A stretch of 59,775 nt of DNA from Lachnospiraceae bacterium (GCA_014239155.1 JAAZZQ010000038.1:1-59775); one strand, 5' to 3'; positions 1 to 8,441 are shown, counted from the first letter of the stretch. Program-made: numbers and translations. Notes: generated by a model not told the origin, from the letters alone.

Positions 1-4
1 CGAT

Positions 5-334
5 ATGGGATTTTCTGAACAACTAAAAAAGGCACGTTTAAATATGAATTATACTCAACAAGAAGTTGCTGACCTTATGGGCATTACCAAAAGCACATAT
101 TGCGGTTATGAAACGGGAAAGCGCCAACCGGATGTTGCCAAGATAAAGCAACTTGCAACTATCCTAAATACATCTGGCGATATTCTTCTTGAAACTGGAT
201 TTGAAGATATAACCAGTGAATTAGATATTAACGATGAAGCGAGGCAGCTTGCCCAACAATATAGTTTGCTCAATGATTCAGATCGTGAGTTAATCAAAAA
301 GATGATTGATTCATTAGCTGAAAAATCAAAGTAG
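5..334 (+). CDS. XRE-family transcriptional regulator
   Basis: A 109-residue DNA-binding protein. Residues about 6-62 form a Cro/C1-type helix-turn-helix domain: the recognition region reads EVADLMGITKSTYCGYETGK. The C-terminal tail (about 70-109) is acidic and helical and may dimerise. The ATG lies 4 bases from the window edge, so its ribosome site and any upstream extension cannot be seen. It lies inside the integrative element that ends near 4870 and reads toward the second XRE gene at 905. It probably controls genes of the element. The family is clear; the target is not known. Confidence 0.85.
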   Translation: MGFSEQLKKARLNMNYTQQEVADLMGITKSTYCGYETGKRQPDVAKIKQLATILNTSGDILLETGFEDITSELDINDEARQLAQQYSLLNDSDRELIKKMIDSLAEKSK

Positions 335-568
335 CCTAAAATGGTATAACACAATGTACATAGCTGACACACAAAAGTCCTCCCTACATAATTCTGAAAA
401 ATGATGCAGGTACATCTCCATATCTGCATTTTTTCAAAATCTCTGATTTTCAAGGCAAAATCTCTACTTTTCACAAAATAATCTGCCTACCGACACCACA
501 TCAAAATTAGATTTTGGTAAATTTTTCTTAAAATCAGCATTTCCACATTTGGTAAGCAATCCCTTAAC

Positions 569-730
569 TTAACGACTCACTCCGCTAACTAAATGACATT
601 GCTCTGCAAGCTCCTGTCTGGCAAGTAGCACTGCAGTATTGGACTTTATAATCATCCTGCCAATATCATCCAAACCTTTCAACAAATCCACCATTTCTTG
701 TAAATCCTTTTTTGTGCTTTCAGCCAACAT
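569..730 (-). CDS. small 53-residue protein divergent from an XRE regulator
   Basis: A short ORF read from ATG at 730 to TAA at 569, with sequence beginning MLAESTKKDLQEMVDLLKGL. It has a ribosome site AGGAG 9 bases upstream of the ATG and a good promoter (TTGACA, 17-base spacer, TAATAT) at 796-768. The protein is mostly helical and has no recognisable domain. It faces away from the XRE gene at 905, an arrangement common in element and phage control modules where the regulator represses a small divergent gene. Function unknown. Support comes from expression signals, not from homology. Confidence 0.6.
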   Translation of the reverse strand: MLAESTKKDLQEMVDLLKGLDDIGRMIIKSNTAVLLARQELAEQCHLVSGVSR

Positions 731-761
731 AATCTATCATCTCCTACGTTTTGTTATTTAC

Positions 762-840
762 AAGACTATATTAATTCTTTTAAAGACTTTTGTCAATATA
801 TTTTTGTCCTTTTAAAGACTTATTGTTGTTTCAAAGACTT
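762..840. promoter_or_regulatory. operator-like AAAGACTT repeats between divergent genes
   Basis: AAAGACTT occurs at 782-789, 814-821 and 833-840, and a partial AAGACT at 762-767. The copies sit inside or next to the two divergent promoters. They are probable binding sites for the XRE protein encoded at 905 or at 5. The repeats are seen directly; the binding protein is inferred. Confidence 0.5.
768..796 (-). promoter_or_regulatory. promoter of the divergent small ORF
   Basis: On the minus strand TTGACA (796-791) and TAATAT (773-768) are separated by exactly 17 bases. The spacer contains one copy of the AAAGACTT motif (782-789), so a protein bound there would block RNA polymerase. Confidence 0.65.
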
Positions 841-845
841 TTTCA

Positions 846-874
846 TTGACATAAATAAAATTTAGTAATATAAT
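846..874 (+). promoter_or_regulatory. promoter of the XRE regulator at 905
   Basis: TTGACA at 846-851 and TATAAT at 869-874 are both perfect consensus hexamers with a 17-base spacer. An AAAGACTT repeat ends 5 bases upstream of the -35, which suggests autoregulation. Confidence 0.75.
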
Positions 875-904
875 TCATATCAAGAAAGGCGGTGAAAAAC
901 ACAA

Positions 905-1294
905 ATGAAAGATAGAATTAAGAAGATTAGGAAAGAACTTGATTTAACTCAACAAAAATTTGCTGACAGACTAAGTGTAAAAAGGAACACCGTTGCACAA
1001 TGGGAATTAGGAATAAATACTCTAACAAACCAAGTTATTATGTCTATTTGTCGTGAATTTAATGTGAACGAAGATTGGTTGCGGAATGGTGGTTCTGATG
1101 ATGATATGTTTATTAAACTAACTGAAGATGAGGAACTAGCGATGTATACTCAGATACTTTTGGATTCAACCGATGATATAGTTGCTGATATGATAAAAGA
1201 AATTATAATTATGTATGGAAAATTAGATAATAATTCCAAACAGGTAATAAAAAGTGCTACAAAAAACTTGCTGGATAAAATAAAAAATACATAA
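905..1294 (+). CDS. XRE-family repressor-like regulator
   Basis: A 129-residue protein. Residues 4-60 form a Cro/C1 helix-turn-helix (QQKFADRLSVKRNTVAQWEL), followed by NEDWLRNGGSDD, the kind of linker seen in Firmicute phage and element repressors. The C-terminal 60 residues are helical and probably oligomerise. The gene has a perfect sigmaA promoter (846-874) and a GGCGGTG ribosome site. It is divergent from the 53-residue ORF, and operator-like repeats lie between them. It probably represses itself and the divergent gene, setting the state of the integrative element. The specific targets are inferred. Confidence 0.85.
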   Translation: MKDRIKKIRKELDLTQQKFADRLSVKRNTVAQWELGINTLTNQVIMSICREFNVNEDWLRNGGSDDDMFIKLTEDEELAMYTQILLDSTDDIVADMIKEIIIMYGKLDNNSKQVIKSATKNLLDKIKNT

Positions 1295-1377
1295 ATTAAA
1301 TCATTAATTGAGTCGCAAAGCTACAAGAGAAACTAAAAAACAACAAACATAAAATTTACTTTTTGAAAGGACAAAAT

Positions 1378-2577
1378 ATGAGAAAAAAATACATTGCATT
1401 AACTTTTCTAACACTTTTTCTCTTTGGTTGCGAAAGATCTGTTGAATCAACTAAAGAGAATCTTAATTATCCAGAAACAATATCACAAGAAACATCTATA
1501 CAAAATGAGTCTGCATCACAGTCTCAAACATTTGATGCTTCTCCAAATATAGACGAAACACTAGATTCTCTCACCTTTGGAATTACATCAAAAGAAATTG
1601 CACAAATTATATACAATAAAGAGGTAGAATCTTATTCCAAAAATATCGCCAGTTATAATATTGACGTTTTTCCAAATGGAGATTATCTTCTTTTTTGTGT
1701 AACTTTAAAAGAAGACCAATTTCCATCACTAATATACACATATGATCAAGCTAAACCCGGAAGAGACAAAAGTGCAACTGCGCTAATTAAAACATTTATA
1801 AATAACTTTCCAATTGAATCTGATGTAAAACAAGTGTCATACAATTTAGGGGATTCTACTAACCAAATGATTAGTTGTTTGTACATAAAAAATTCAAAAG
1901 TTGTCAATTTCCCACTTACAATAAAAATCGTGCCCGAAACAGACTATTTTCTTACTATCGATACTGAAGAATATAAAGCAGCATGTAAGGAAGGGCGATA
2001 CAATGACATATTACAAGATGCACAATCATATATAGATAACACCTCTCCAGCTAGCTATGATAATGCATATACACTTGTGTCTGTTCTTACACCAATAGTC
2101 GAATATTGGGACAATATTAAAGTAGATTATGATTCGATAGAAAAAGTCGCAACATTTTCTTATAAAGGAATAAATAAAATTGATAGTAACACGCACTTTT
2201 TTCCATATGCTACCACGAACGAAAAACAGATACATTCCTTAATAGGATTTTATGATTCAGATTGGAGTTTTTTTGAAAGTATAATAATATCTTCGAATAA
2301 AAATATTGATATTTCTGCATCTTATAACAAATTTGAAAAAGTTGCGGATAATGGTCAAATTTATGAAGCTTATGACACTTCTCTTGAAGATGATGTCCTA
2401 GAAGAATTATTATCGTCTCCAGCTCATACTATTCGATTTGTTGCAAAAGATGGTACTTTGAAAGATTATGAAATGTCAAGCGAAGAATATGAAGCTTTGG
2501 TCGTAATTTCTAAATTCCAAAATGTCCGCAATATTCTTTCTGATTTATTATTTTGCTTTCAAAATCGCTTAATATAA
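1378..2577 (+). CDS. putative lipoprotein of the integrative element
   Basis: A 399-residue protein beginning MRKKYIALTFLTLFLFGCE: a signal peptide with a lipobox ending at Cys18, so it is probably lipid-anchored outside the membrane. Residues about 20-60 are Ser/Thr/Glu-rich, like a linker. The rest is a globular domain I do not recognise. ATG at 1378 is preferred over the TTG at 1363 because AAAGGA lies 6 bases upstream of the ATG. Codons are very AT-rich compared with the housekeeping genes downstream, as expected for element cargo. It follows the XRE gene by about 80 bases and may be cotranscribed. Function unknown. Confidence 0.7.
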   Translation: MRKKYIALTFLTLFLFGCERSVESTKENLNYPETISQETSIQNESASQSQTFDASPNIDETLDSLTFGITSKEIAQIIYNKEVESYSKNIASYNIDVFPNGDYLLFCVTLKEDQFPSLIYTYDQAKPGRDKSATALIKTFINNFPIESDVKQVSYNLGDSTNQMISCLYIKNSKVVNFPLTIKIVPETDYFLTIDTEEYKAACKEGRYNDILQDAQSYIDNTSPASYDNAYTLVSVLTPIVEYWDNIKVDYDSIEKVATFSYKGINKIDSNTHFFPYATTNEKQIHSLIGFYDSDWSFFESIIISSNKNIDISASYNKFEKVADNGQIYEAYDTSLEDDVLEELLSSPAHTIRFVAKDGTLKDYEMSSEEYEALVVISKFQNVRNILSDLLFCFQNRLI

Positions 2578-2839
2578 TATAAAAGAGAAATTTAATAAAA
2601 GTCTACTAGATAAAGCGAAAAAACAAATAATTTTATCATCTATATATAAAGTGATTGATTTTTGCTGCCCTTTGTTTTTTATAAATTTCTGAGTAATTTG
2701 AATAAGATCTTGAATTTTCAGGAGCAAGATTTTAGGCAACAAAAAGTGTGATATATATGTGGGCAAGAATCAAACACAATATATATTTAAAGCATGAATT
2801 TAGTAAGCGAGTCGTTGTAAAAGATAATCATTCAAAAAT

Positions 2840-2860
2840 GAGTAGGCTTACTGCCTACTC
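2840..2860 (-). terminator. terminator of the 38-residue ORF
   Basis: GAGTAGGC and GCCTACTC form a perfect 8-bp stem with a 5-base loop. On the minus strand it is followed by ATTTTTG. It overlaps the end of the small ORF at 2848. Confidence 0.6.
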
Positions 2861-2964
2861 ATTATGTGAGTTTTAATCATAATCAATATTTGAGACAAAA
2901 ACTTTTGTTCCTTTACCTCGTCCAATTTGCCGATGAGTATGATTATCTCTTCTTTGTACTTCAT
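2848..2964 (-). CDS. small 38-residue element protein
   Basis: ATG at 2964 to TAA at 2848, beginning MKYKEEIIILIGKLDEVKEQ, with a very strong AAGGAGGA ribosome site 8 bases upstream. The protein is amphipathic and helical and resembles the short KYKEEII-type proteins found in Firmicute integrative elements, but I cannot assign a function. A terminator hairpin overlaps its 3' end, and the palindrome TATAGTTACTATA (2983-2995) lies just upstream, where an operator would be expected. It is divergent from the serine recombinase gene and could be a regulator or an accessory factor for it. Confidence 0.55.
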   Translation of the reverse strand: MKYKEEIIILIGKLDEVKEQKFLSQILIMIKTHIMSRQ

Positions 2965-2982
2965 GCGTTTAAATCCTCCTTG

Positions 2983-2995
2983 TATAGTTACTATA
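2983..2995. promoter_or_regulatory. 13-bp palindrome, possible operator
   Basis: TATAGT-T-ACTATA is a perfect palindrome just upstream of the small minus-strand ORF. It could be a repressor site overlapping its promoter. Confidence 0.4.
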
Positions 2996-3030
2996 TCACA
3001 TAAGGAGATGTAATGTATACCCTCATGTTT

Positions 3031-3052
3031 TCATATCTTATTTAAGATATGA
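3031..3052. promoter_or_regulatory. 10+10 bp palindrome between small ORF and recombinase
   Basis: TCATATCTTA (3031-3040) and TAAGATATGA (3043-3052) are perfect inverted arms separated by TT. The position between divergent genes suggests an operator or a recombination-accessory site. It lacks the T-run of a terminator. Confidence 0.5.
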
Positions 3053-3123
3053 ATTTTGTTAGATACATACAAAATTCTAACAGTCACTTTTTTATAGTTT
3101 ATTGCAATATTGACAATAAAAAA

Positions 3124-3153
3124 CCGCCCACTACGGCAAATAGCGGACGGTAC
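3124..3153. other. GC-rich imperfect hairpin upstream of the recombinase
   Basis: CCGCCCACTA and TAGCGGACGG form a stem with two mismatches around a 7- to 9-base loop. It is a GC-rich island in very AT-rich DNA. It may terminate leader transcription or fold in the recombinase leader; the role is not certain. Confidence 0.35.
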
Positions 3154-3273
3154 CATAAATACCTCTGAAAAAACAAAGGATCTAAGGATTTAAACGCACT
3201 ATTATAATATCACAGAATCCTTTATTTTTCAATGGTTTATTTTTTATACTCATTTTTAGAAAGGACGTGTGAT

Positions 3274-4842
3274 ATGTTAAAAATAGCATGTTATGCCAGA
3301 AAATCAATTTACTCAGACAAATCTGATTCTACAAATGTACAATATAAATTCGCTGAGGAATATTGTAAGTCCCATTATGAGGATTATATTTTAATCAGAT
3401 ACGAAGACGAAGGGTACACGGGTGCCAACACTAATCGCCCTGATTATAACAGATTGATGGCCAATGTAAAAGACCAGCAGATTAATGTTGTAATTTGCTA
3501 TAAAATAGACCGCATTAGTCGAAACGTCTCAGACTTCTCCAATTTTTTCTCTATCCTCACTGATAATTATGTTGAATTTGTAAGCATTAAAGAACAAATA
3601 GACACGAGCACACCGCTGGGACGTGCCATGATGTACATATGCTCTGTTTTTGCACAAATGGAAAGGGAAACAATTGCAGAACGTATTAAAGATAATATGT
3701 TGGAACTAGCTAAATCCGGCAAATGGGCAGGTGGCAAAGCACCAATAGGATATAAACTTGAAAAAGTTATAATCGGTAATAAAACACATACTATATTAAC
3801 CGAAAACCCAGAAGAAATTCCTTATCTAAATATGATTGTTGATACTTTTTTGAATGGAAATTATACTATAGGTGGACTTGAAACTTATTTTCGCAAAACC
3901 GATGTTAAAACTTTAGGAGGCAATTATTTATCTACTACACAACTTTATAAAGTCTTAAAAAATCCCTATTATGCTCCTGCAGATAAATCCACATTAAACT
4001 ATTTTAAAAATATTGGTTGTACTATCGGATGCGATGAGAGTAAATTTAACGGAGAATATGGTATTATTGTATATGGACGCACATCTGGTGGAAGAAAGAA
4101 AAAACATACACTAAATACTCCTGATAAGTGGATTATATCCGTCGGAATGCATCGGCCACTACTAACTTCTGATAAATGGATAGCTATACAATCTAAGTTT
4201 GGCAACAATATTATTAATAAAACTAGAAAGTATAAAATTGGCATATTGAAAGGTGTATTACGTTGCAAATGCGGTTATACAATGCGTACACAGCACAAAA
4301 TAGATAAAACTTATAATAAAACATATGACAACTACTTTTGTCAAAATCGCAATCGCAGGGGAATAGAATATTGCGACTGCCATTTCGTACCAATAGCACA
4401 ATTAGATCAGGCTGTATTAAATATTCTTAATAGCATTGCTTTAGATAAATCTATCATTGATAGTTACATTTATCAAGATACTGTATGTTATGTACGTTCT
4501 TCTGTAGATATAACAAAGGATATTACAAAATTAGAAACAAAAATAAAAAATGTTACTGCTGCACTAGAAAGTTCCGGTAGCTCTACTGCTGCTAAATACA
4601 TAATAAAAGAAATCGAAAAGTTAGACAAAGAATTAACAGGTCTAAAATACGAACTAATGGAATCTGAAAACAATGAGCGAAAACACAATAAGATACTTGA
4701 TGAAAAAGAAGATAAATACAAAACAGTTTGCTACATTACAGAAAATTTAGAATCGTTGGAATATGATGAACTAAATGACCTTATGAAAGCAATATTAAAA
4801 GAATGTATATGGGATGGTGAAACTCTTAAAATAAAACTATAA
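3274..4842 (+). CDS. large serine recombinase (site-specific integrase)
   Basis: A 522-residue enzyme that cuts and rejoins DNA at attachment sites through a 5'-phosphoserine link. The resolvase catalytic domain covers about 1-150: YARKS gives the nucleophile Ser11, and DRISRN carries conserved arginines. A recombinase domain follows (about 165-300). Then comes a zinc-ribbon with CKCG and later Cys residues (about 328-375), and a C-terminal coiled coil (about 410-495). ATG at 3274 is chosen because AAAGGACG precedes it; the ORF stays open upstream to 3232. The gene ends about 30 bases before the break in tadA, the normal place for an integrase at the end of its element. It probably inserts and excises that element. 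Confidence 0.93.
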   Translation: MLKIACYARKSIYSDKSDSTNVQYKFAEEYCKSHYEDYILIRYEDEGYTGANTNRPDYNRLMANVKDQQINVVICYKIDRISRNVSDFSNFFSILTDNYVEFVSIKEQIDTSTPLGRAMMYICSVFAQMERETIAERIKDNMLELAKSGKWAGGKAPIGYKLEKVIIGNKTHTILTENPEEIPYLNMIVDTFLNGNYTIGGLETYFRKTDVKTLGGNYLSTTQLYKVLKNPYYAPADKSTLNYFKNIGCTIGCDESKFNGEYGIIVYGRTSGGRKKKHTLNTPDKWIISVGMHRPLLTSDKWIAIQSKFGNNIINKTRKYKIGILKGVLRCKCGYTMRTQHKIDKTYNKTYDNYFCQNRNRRGIEYCDCHFVPIAQLDQAVLNILNSIALDKSIIDSYIYQDTVCYVRSSVDITKDITKLETKIKNVTAALESSGSSTAAKYIIKEIEKLDKELTGLKYELMESENNERKHNKILDEKEDKYKTVCYITENLESLEYDELNDLMKAILKECIWDGETLKIKL

Positions 4843-5690
4843 CCTTTTTCTCTTCTTTTTATTTTGATACCTTCTGGGCGCATCCTAAGACTCGACTTTA
4901 GCAGATCTCGAATTGTAATTTCCCGCGCGCCATCCATATTGGCATTTCGTGTCTCTAACCGCACCAGATTTGGTATTCCCTGAAGTTGCAACTCTGCTGA
5001 ATCCTCAATTGTAATCACACGTTCTGTTATAGGAATATAATGTGACAATGCATTGAGAAACGTCGTTTTTCCTGAGCCTGTTCCGCCGCTAATAAAAATG
5101 TTATATCCTGCAATCACCAATTTTTGAAGCTCTGCCGCAGCCTCTTTGCTAAGAGAGCCAAAACGAATGAGATCTTCCATAGAAATTGGATGTTCTGGAA
5201 ATCTCCGAATTGTGATAATCGGTCCATTCAATGCTACAGGAGCAAGCACAATATTTACCCGCGAGCCATTTTCTAGTCTTGCATCCGCAATTGGCAATGC
5301 TTCATTGACAACTCTGTTGCACTTTGCCACAATTTGTTGAATAACATTTTCCAACTTTTCTTGTGTGTCAAAATGTTTATCCCACTCATAAATGTGCCCT
5401 GCTTTTTCTACAAAAATATTGTCCGTTCCATTTACCATAATCTCTGTGACATCATTGCTGTCCACTAACTCCTGAAGCACATCCAATTTTCTAATTGCAT
5501 AAAACACACTTTTGCCAAGCTCTTGCCTCTGTGCCAGTGACAACGCATATTTTCTGCCCATCTGTACCACAAGTGTGTCAATCATATCCTGAATTTCAGA
5601 ATCCTCCACTTCTCTTGACAAATCAATTCTCTGCCGAACGGTGTCGCTGATTTGTTCTCTGCACTGCTCATATCTATCCAATTCACTCAC
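4731..5690 (-). pseudogene. tadA: TadA/CpaF secretion ATPase, 5' part, interrupted by the element
   Basis: This encodes the N-terminal 274 or so residues of the ATPase that powers Tad (Flp) pilus assembly at the inner face of the membrane. Walker A GGTGSGKTT is at 202-210, followed by VITIEDSAELQL and the conserved REITIRDLLKSSLRMRPE. Family members are usually 400 residues or longer; here the match stops after RMRPE. Another 45 or so residues are read from the element, overlapping the recombinase gene antisense, so the Walker B and C-terminal regions are missing. It starts at GTG 5690 with an AGAAGG site and overlaps tadZ by 8 bases. The 3' part should lie beyond the element, left of the window, and excision could restore the gene. 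Confidence 0.88.
4860..4885. other. probable attachment-site junction of the element with tadA
   Basis: Reading leftward on the minus strand, the tadA reading frame matches its family up to the conserved RMRPE, then changes to a lysine-rich run that does not. The border is therefore near 4869-4880. The exact crossover dinucleotide cannot be set without the other end of the element, which is outside this window. Confidence 0.65.
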
Positions 5691-6687
5691 CTTCTTCCAA
5701 AACCTCCTTTAATCGGATTCCAACTGAAGATGATGTAAGTTTTTCTAGGTTTCTGCATTGCTCCTCCCAATGTGCAGGCAGAGTAAACTCTGTGATATGT
5801 TCTAGAATTTTATTGTACTCTTTTGCGTGTAAAAGTTTCTTAAAATGCGATGCCATCGCCTGTCCATAAATGGTTGTGTCATCTGTCAAAAGATAAATTT
5901 TATTGCTTTTTTCAAGCATATCGTAAAATCCTTGGCAAACTTCTGACAAATCCAATATAATCCAATCATAGTCGCTGTTATATAAAAGCAAACTTAAAAA
6001 TCGTTCCCACGCATCGCGTTCTATTGCAAGCAGGTCTGCATAATCTAGTGCCGGCGGAAGATAATCCGCGCCATGAATACAGCGTTTTAGACTGTCGAGT
6101 TTATAGGATAACTTTTCAGAATGATTGAGTACAAAGTACATAAAATCGGTTATGTCCGCCTCATAGCTTGTCTGCATAAGTTCTTCAAATCCACTAAATG
6201 CAAGAAGATTAATGTACAACACTCGATGCCCTTTATCTGCCAATAGCTCTGCTGCGCAAAGTGCTGCCACGCTCTGACCTTTATACCTATCTGGCGCATA
6301 AAAGCTAACCAGCGATGTTTTATTTTTACTGCATCTATTGGTTGTTGTACAGTTTTCATCTAGCGCAAATTCTGCAAGTACCTGCGTAATCATACGTTCC
6401 ATAGATTGATATTTTGCCACCACACTATATCCAGTAACTTCCTTTGTTCCATCCTCTTGCAAAATACAGACTTTTTTTGCATTAATCTTTGTGATAGTTG
6501 AATCATATATCTCTTCGCCGACAAGCAAAATTTCAAATGCTCCTTCTTTGCTCGCTTCTAGTGCTTTGTTTACGGTGTCAAAAATTAGAACTGTAAAATC
6601 TGCTGCATTTCTTTTTAATAAATACGCCTGCAACATTTTTAGATATTCTTGGTCTTTATCACAGATAGCAAACTTTTTTGCACCCAT
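5683..6687 (-). CDS. tadZ: TadZ/CpaE-like pilus assembly protein
   Basis: A 334-residue protein with a receiver-like N-terminal half (about 1-115) and a MinD/ParA-like C-terminal half beginning near KTSLVSFYAPDRYKGQSVAA. The P-loop is atypical: YKGQS replaces the usual KGGVGKT, so ATP binding may be weak or absent. In the Tad system such proteins localise the pilus machine at the membrane. ATG at 6687 is chosen because AAAGGAGGAG lies 6 bases upstream. It follows the prepilin peptidase gene by 14 bases and overlaps tadA, so the three form one operon. Confidence 0.75.
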   Translation of the reverse strand: MGAKKFAICDKDQEYLKMLQAYLLKRNAADFTVLIFDTVNKALEASKEGAFEILLVGEEIYDSTITKINAKKVCILQEDGTKEVTGYSVVAKYQSMERMITQVLAEFALDENCTTTNRCSKNKTSLVSFYAPDRYKGQSVAALCAAELLADKGHRVLYINLLAFSGFEELMQTSYEADITDFMYFVLNHSEKLSYKLDSLKRCIHGADYLPPALDYADLLAIERDAWERFLSLLLYNSDYDWIILDLSEVCQGFYDMLEKSNKIYLLTDDTTIYGQAMASHFKKLLHAKEYNKILEHITEFTLPAHWEEQCRNLEKLTSSSVGIRLKEVLEEGE

Positions 6688-6701
6688 TTGTTCTCCTCCT
6701 T

Positions 6702-7202
6702 TTAATAAATCCCGACACACAATAGTAACAGACTTAAAAATGCGGGAACAGATAAACGTATCATACTTCTTTTTTGTGTTTTATCCACTTGATATGTATC
6801 AATCGTTCCTGTTAGGGAAACTTTTCTAACATATCTCCCCAGATAGAAAAGACGCTCTCTACTCTCTTTATACAAAACCATTTTGAAAATGGATATTAAC
6901 GCTGCCAAGAACATTGATACAAACAAATAACACAGCAGCTGTTCTCCTCTGATATAACATGCAGTCATCATAAAAAGCTTAATGTCCCCTGCTCCAAGTG
7001 TCTTCAATAAATAAAAGGGATACAAGAACAGAAAGATTACAGTCATTTCTCCCACCAAAACGATTAGTTTTGCCACTGAACCATTCACACCTGTCAGAAT
7101 CAACCCTGCTGCCATTCCAATAGCAATACAGATATTTGGTATTCGATAAAACCGCCAATCCATAAAAATGACAACACAAAACACACCTATGAGGATTCCC
7201 AT
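6702..7202 (-). CDS. tadV: A24-type prepilin peptidase (TadV/CpaA)
   Basis: A 166-residue polytopic membrane protease. The catalytic aspartates are in DWRFYRIPN (about residue 15) and GAGDIKL (about residue 71), spaced as in A24 peptidases. It lacks the N-methylation domain, as expected for the short TadV/CpaA type. It removes leader peptides from Flp prepilins. AAAGGATG precedes the ATG. It is the first visible gene of the minus-strand tad operon, whose tadA is interrupted, so the processed pilins may currently have no working assembly motor. Confidence 0.88.
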   Translation of the reverse strand: MGILIGVFCVVIFMDWRFYRIPNICIAIGMAAGLILTGVNGSVAKLIVLVGEMTVIFLFLYPFYLLKTLGAGDIKLFMMTACYIRGEQLLCYLFVSMFLAALISIFKMVLYKESRERLFYLGRYVRKVSLTGTIDTYQVDKTQKRSMIRLSVPAFLSLLLLCVGIY

Positions 7203-7549
7203 ATTTCACATCCTTTCGTTTTAAATTTTTAGTATGGAATACTTTGAAAATAAAATCTACAAAGCTGACGCTCCTGAAACGGAACAGTTATGATTATATC
7301 GAATTTAAAAATATTGTCCACTCGAAATGTAAAAACTAGCACTACTATTTTTTTATTGTATATTTTTACTATATTTATCAAATGATATTGTTGTACTGTT
7401 ATATATTATAACCCTATATTTTGTGTGAATTTTTACATCGCGAAACTTTACGAAATAATTATCTTAGAAATACCAAATATATTTATGCATAATTTTTCCT
7501 TTTTGTGACTATACTATCTCATATAAAGTAATACAGAAAGGACATCCCT
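7203..7549. other. intergenic region between tad operon and DUF2508 gene
   Basis: A 347-base AT-rich region between divergent transcription units. It must contain promoters for both, but I see no consensus pair worth marking and no ORF with a ribosome site. Confidence 0.5.
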
Positions 7550-7870
7550 ATGAAAACATATTTCAGTCTGAAAGGTATACTTAATCCTGTCGGCAACACA
7601 GAGACGCAGCCGCGGACACCGCGTGATATGCTGCTTGACGATATCCGCAAAACGCAATGCGCACTCGAAACCGCATACTCTGGTTTTGACAATGTAACAG
7701 ATCCTGACCTGATAGACTGTTATATCTATGAAGTAAATTCCGCATTGAAACGTTATCGTTTCCTGCTGCAACAGGCAGAACGGATGCAACTTTATGAGGA
7801 GTCCCCTATGGACTCCTCTGACTGCTATGACAGTGAATCACTAGTACATCAACCAATAATGAATGCTTAA
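7550..7870 (+). CDS. DUF2508 family protein (YaaL-like)
   Basis: A 106-residue soluble protein. The core about 30-85 (MLLDDIRKTQCALETAYSGF, then DPDLIDCYIYEVNSALKRYR) has the layout of the DUF2508/YaaL family, known from the recR-region of Firmicutes. The molecular role is not established. AGAAAGGA precedes the ATG. The gene converges on fliS, and the two share a strong bidirectional terminator. It is not next to recR here. Confidence 0.75.
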   Translation: MKTYFSLKGILNPVGNTETQPRTPRDMLLDDIRKTQCALETAYSGFDNVTDPDLIDCYIYEVNSALKRYRFLLQQAERMQLYEESPMDSSDCYDSESLVHQPIMNA

Positions 7871-7897
7871 TAACACAAAAGCTTCTCAATTTTTTCT

Positions 7898-7933
7898 CAA
7901 ACAAAAAACGCAGTTTGCTGCGTTTTTTGTTTG
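7898..7933. terminator. bidirectional terminator, DUF2508 gene / fliS operon
   Basis: A perfect 16-bp stem (7898-7913 with 7918-7933) with loop TTTG. The arm contains A and T runs on both sides of GCAG/CTGC, so it works as a terminator on both strands. Confidence 0.9.
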
Positions 7934-7948
7934 ATATTATCAAAATTA

Positions 7949-8404
7949 TCAGACACAATATCCTCTTGCACCAGAATAATTTATTAAATTTTCATTGACA
8001 TCTGTCCTGCCATATGTAAAACCTGCATACACATCTTGCGTATTTTCCATAAGCGGCTTGGAATCATCCTTTTTGCTGATGGTTTGATAGGCATCGCGCA
8101 ATTTTTTAAACATTTTAACTACTTCTTGGATTTGATTTGCTGCCAGTTCTCTGTCTGCAAATACATAGAGTGCAAACAAATTTTTGGACAAATCATAGCT
8201 GAAATCTAAGCTGTTTCTCAATTCTGTAATGCAATTTCTAGCGCACTGCACAGCCTTTTTGAACTCCTGATCACAGCCGACTTCCTGTGCTGTAGCTGCA
8301 TCCTTCAGGTATGTCAAGGTCATATCATACAAAATCACTATCAACTGTGTGCGATTTGCCTGTGTAATACGCCTTGTAAAAATCTGTTTCATCTCTCTTG
8401 TCAT
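7949..8404 (-). CDS. fliS: FliS-like flagellin export chaperone
   Basis: A 151-residue helical protein. FliS proteins bind the C terminus of flagellin in the cytoplasm and stop it polymerising before export. TQLIVILYDMTLTYLKDA matches the FliS first helix, and ELRNSLDFSYDLSKNLFALY matches its later helices. The C-terminal 30 residues are an extra tail. It lies 37 bases downstream of flagellin on the same strand, the expected place for its chaperone, and ends at a strong terminator, so it is the last gene of the flagellin operon. Confidence 0.82.
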   Translation of the reverse strand: MTREMKQIFTRRITQANRTQLIVILYDMTLTYLKDAATAQEVGCDQEFKKAVQCARNCITELRNSLDFSYDLSKNLFALYVFADRELAANQIQEVVKMFKKLRDAYQTISKKDDSKPLMENTQDVYAGFTYGRTDVNENLINYSGARGYCV

Positions 8405-8441
8405 ATTGATACCTGACCTTTCAAACCTTATTTATCATTCT

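Larger units (their letters stand above)
2964..3198. repeat. 14-bp perfect inverted repeat before the recombinase
   Basis: TGCGTTTAAATCCT at 2964-2977 is matched by its exact reverse complement at 3185-3198. The left arm overlaps the ribosome site of the 38-residue ORF. The right arm lies just before a TATAAT (3203-3208) upstream of the recombinase gene. Confidence 0.6.

Noticed and set aside
106-474. A 122-residue minus-strand ORF over the first XRE gene
   Set aside because: It is antisense to a clear XRE gene and has no coding character of its own.
4731-4868. The last 45 residues of the tadA ORF as a true C-terminal domain
   Set aside because: They are read antisense to the recombinase gene and have no similarity to the ATPase family; they come from the element.
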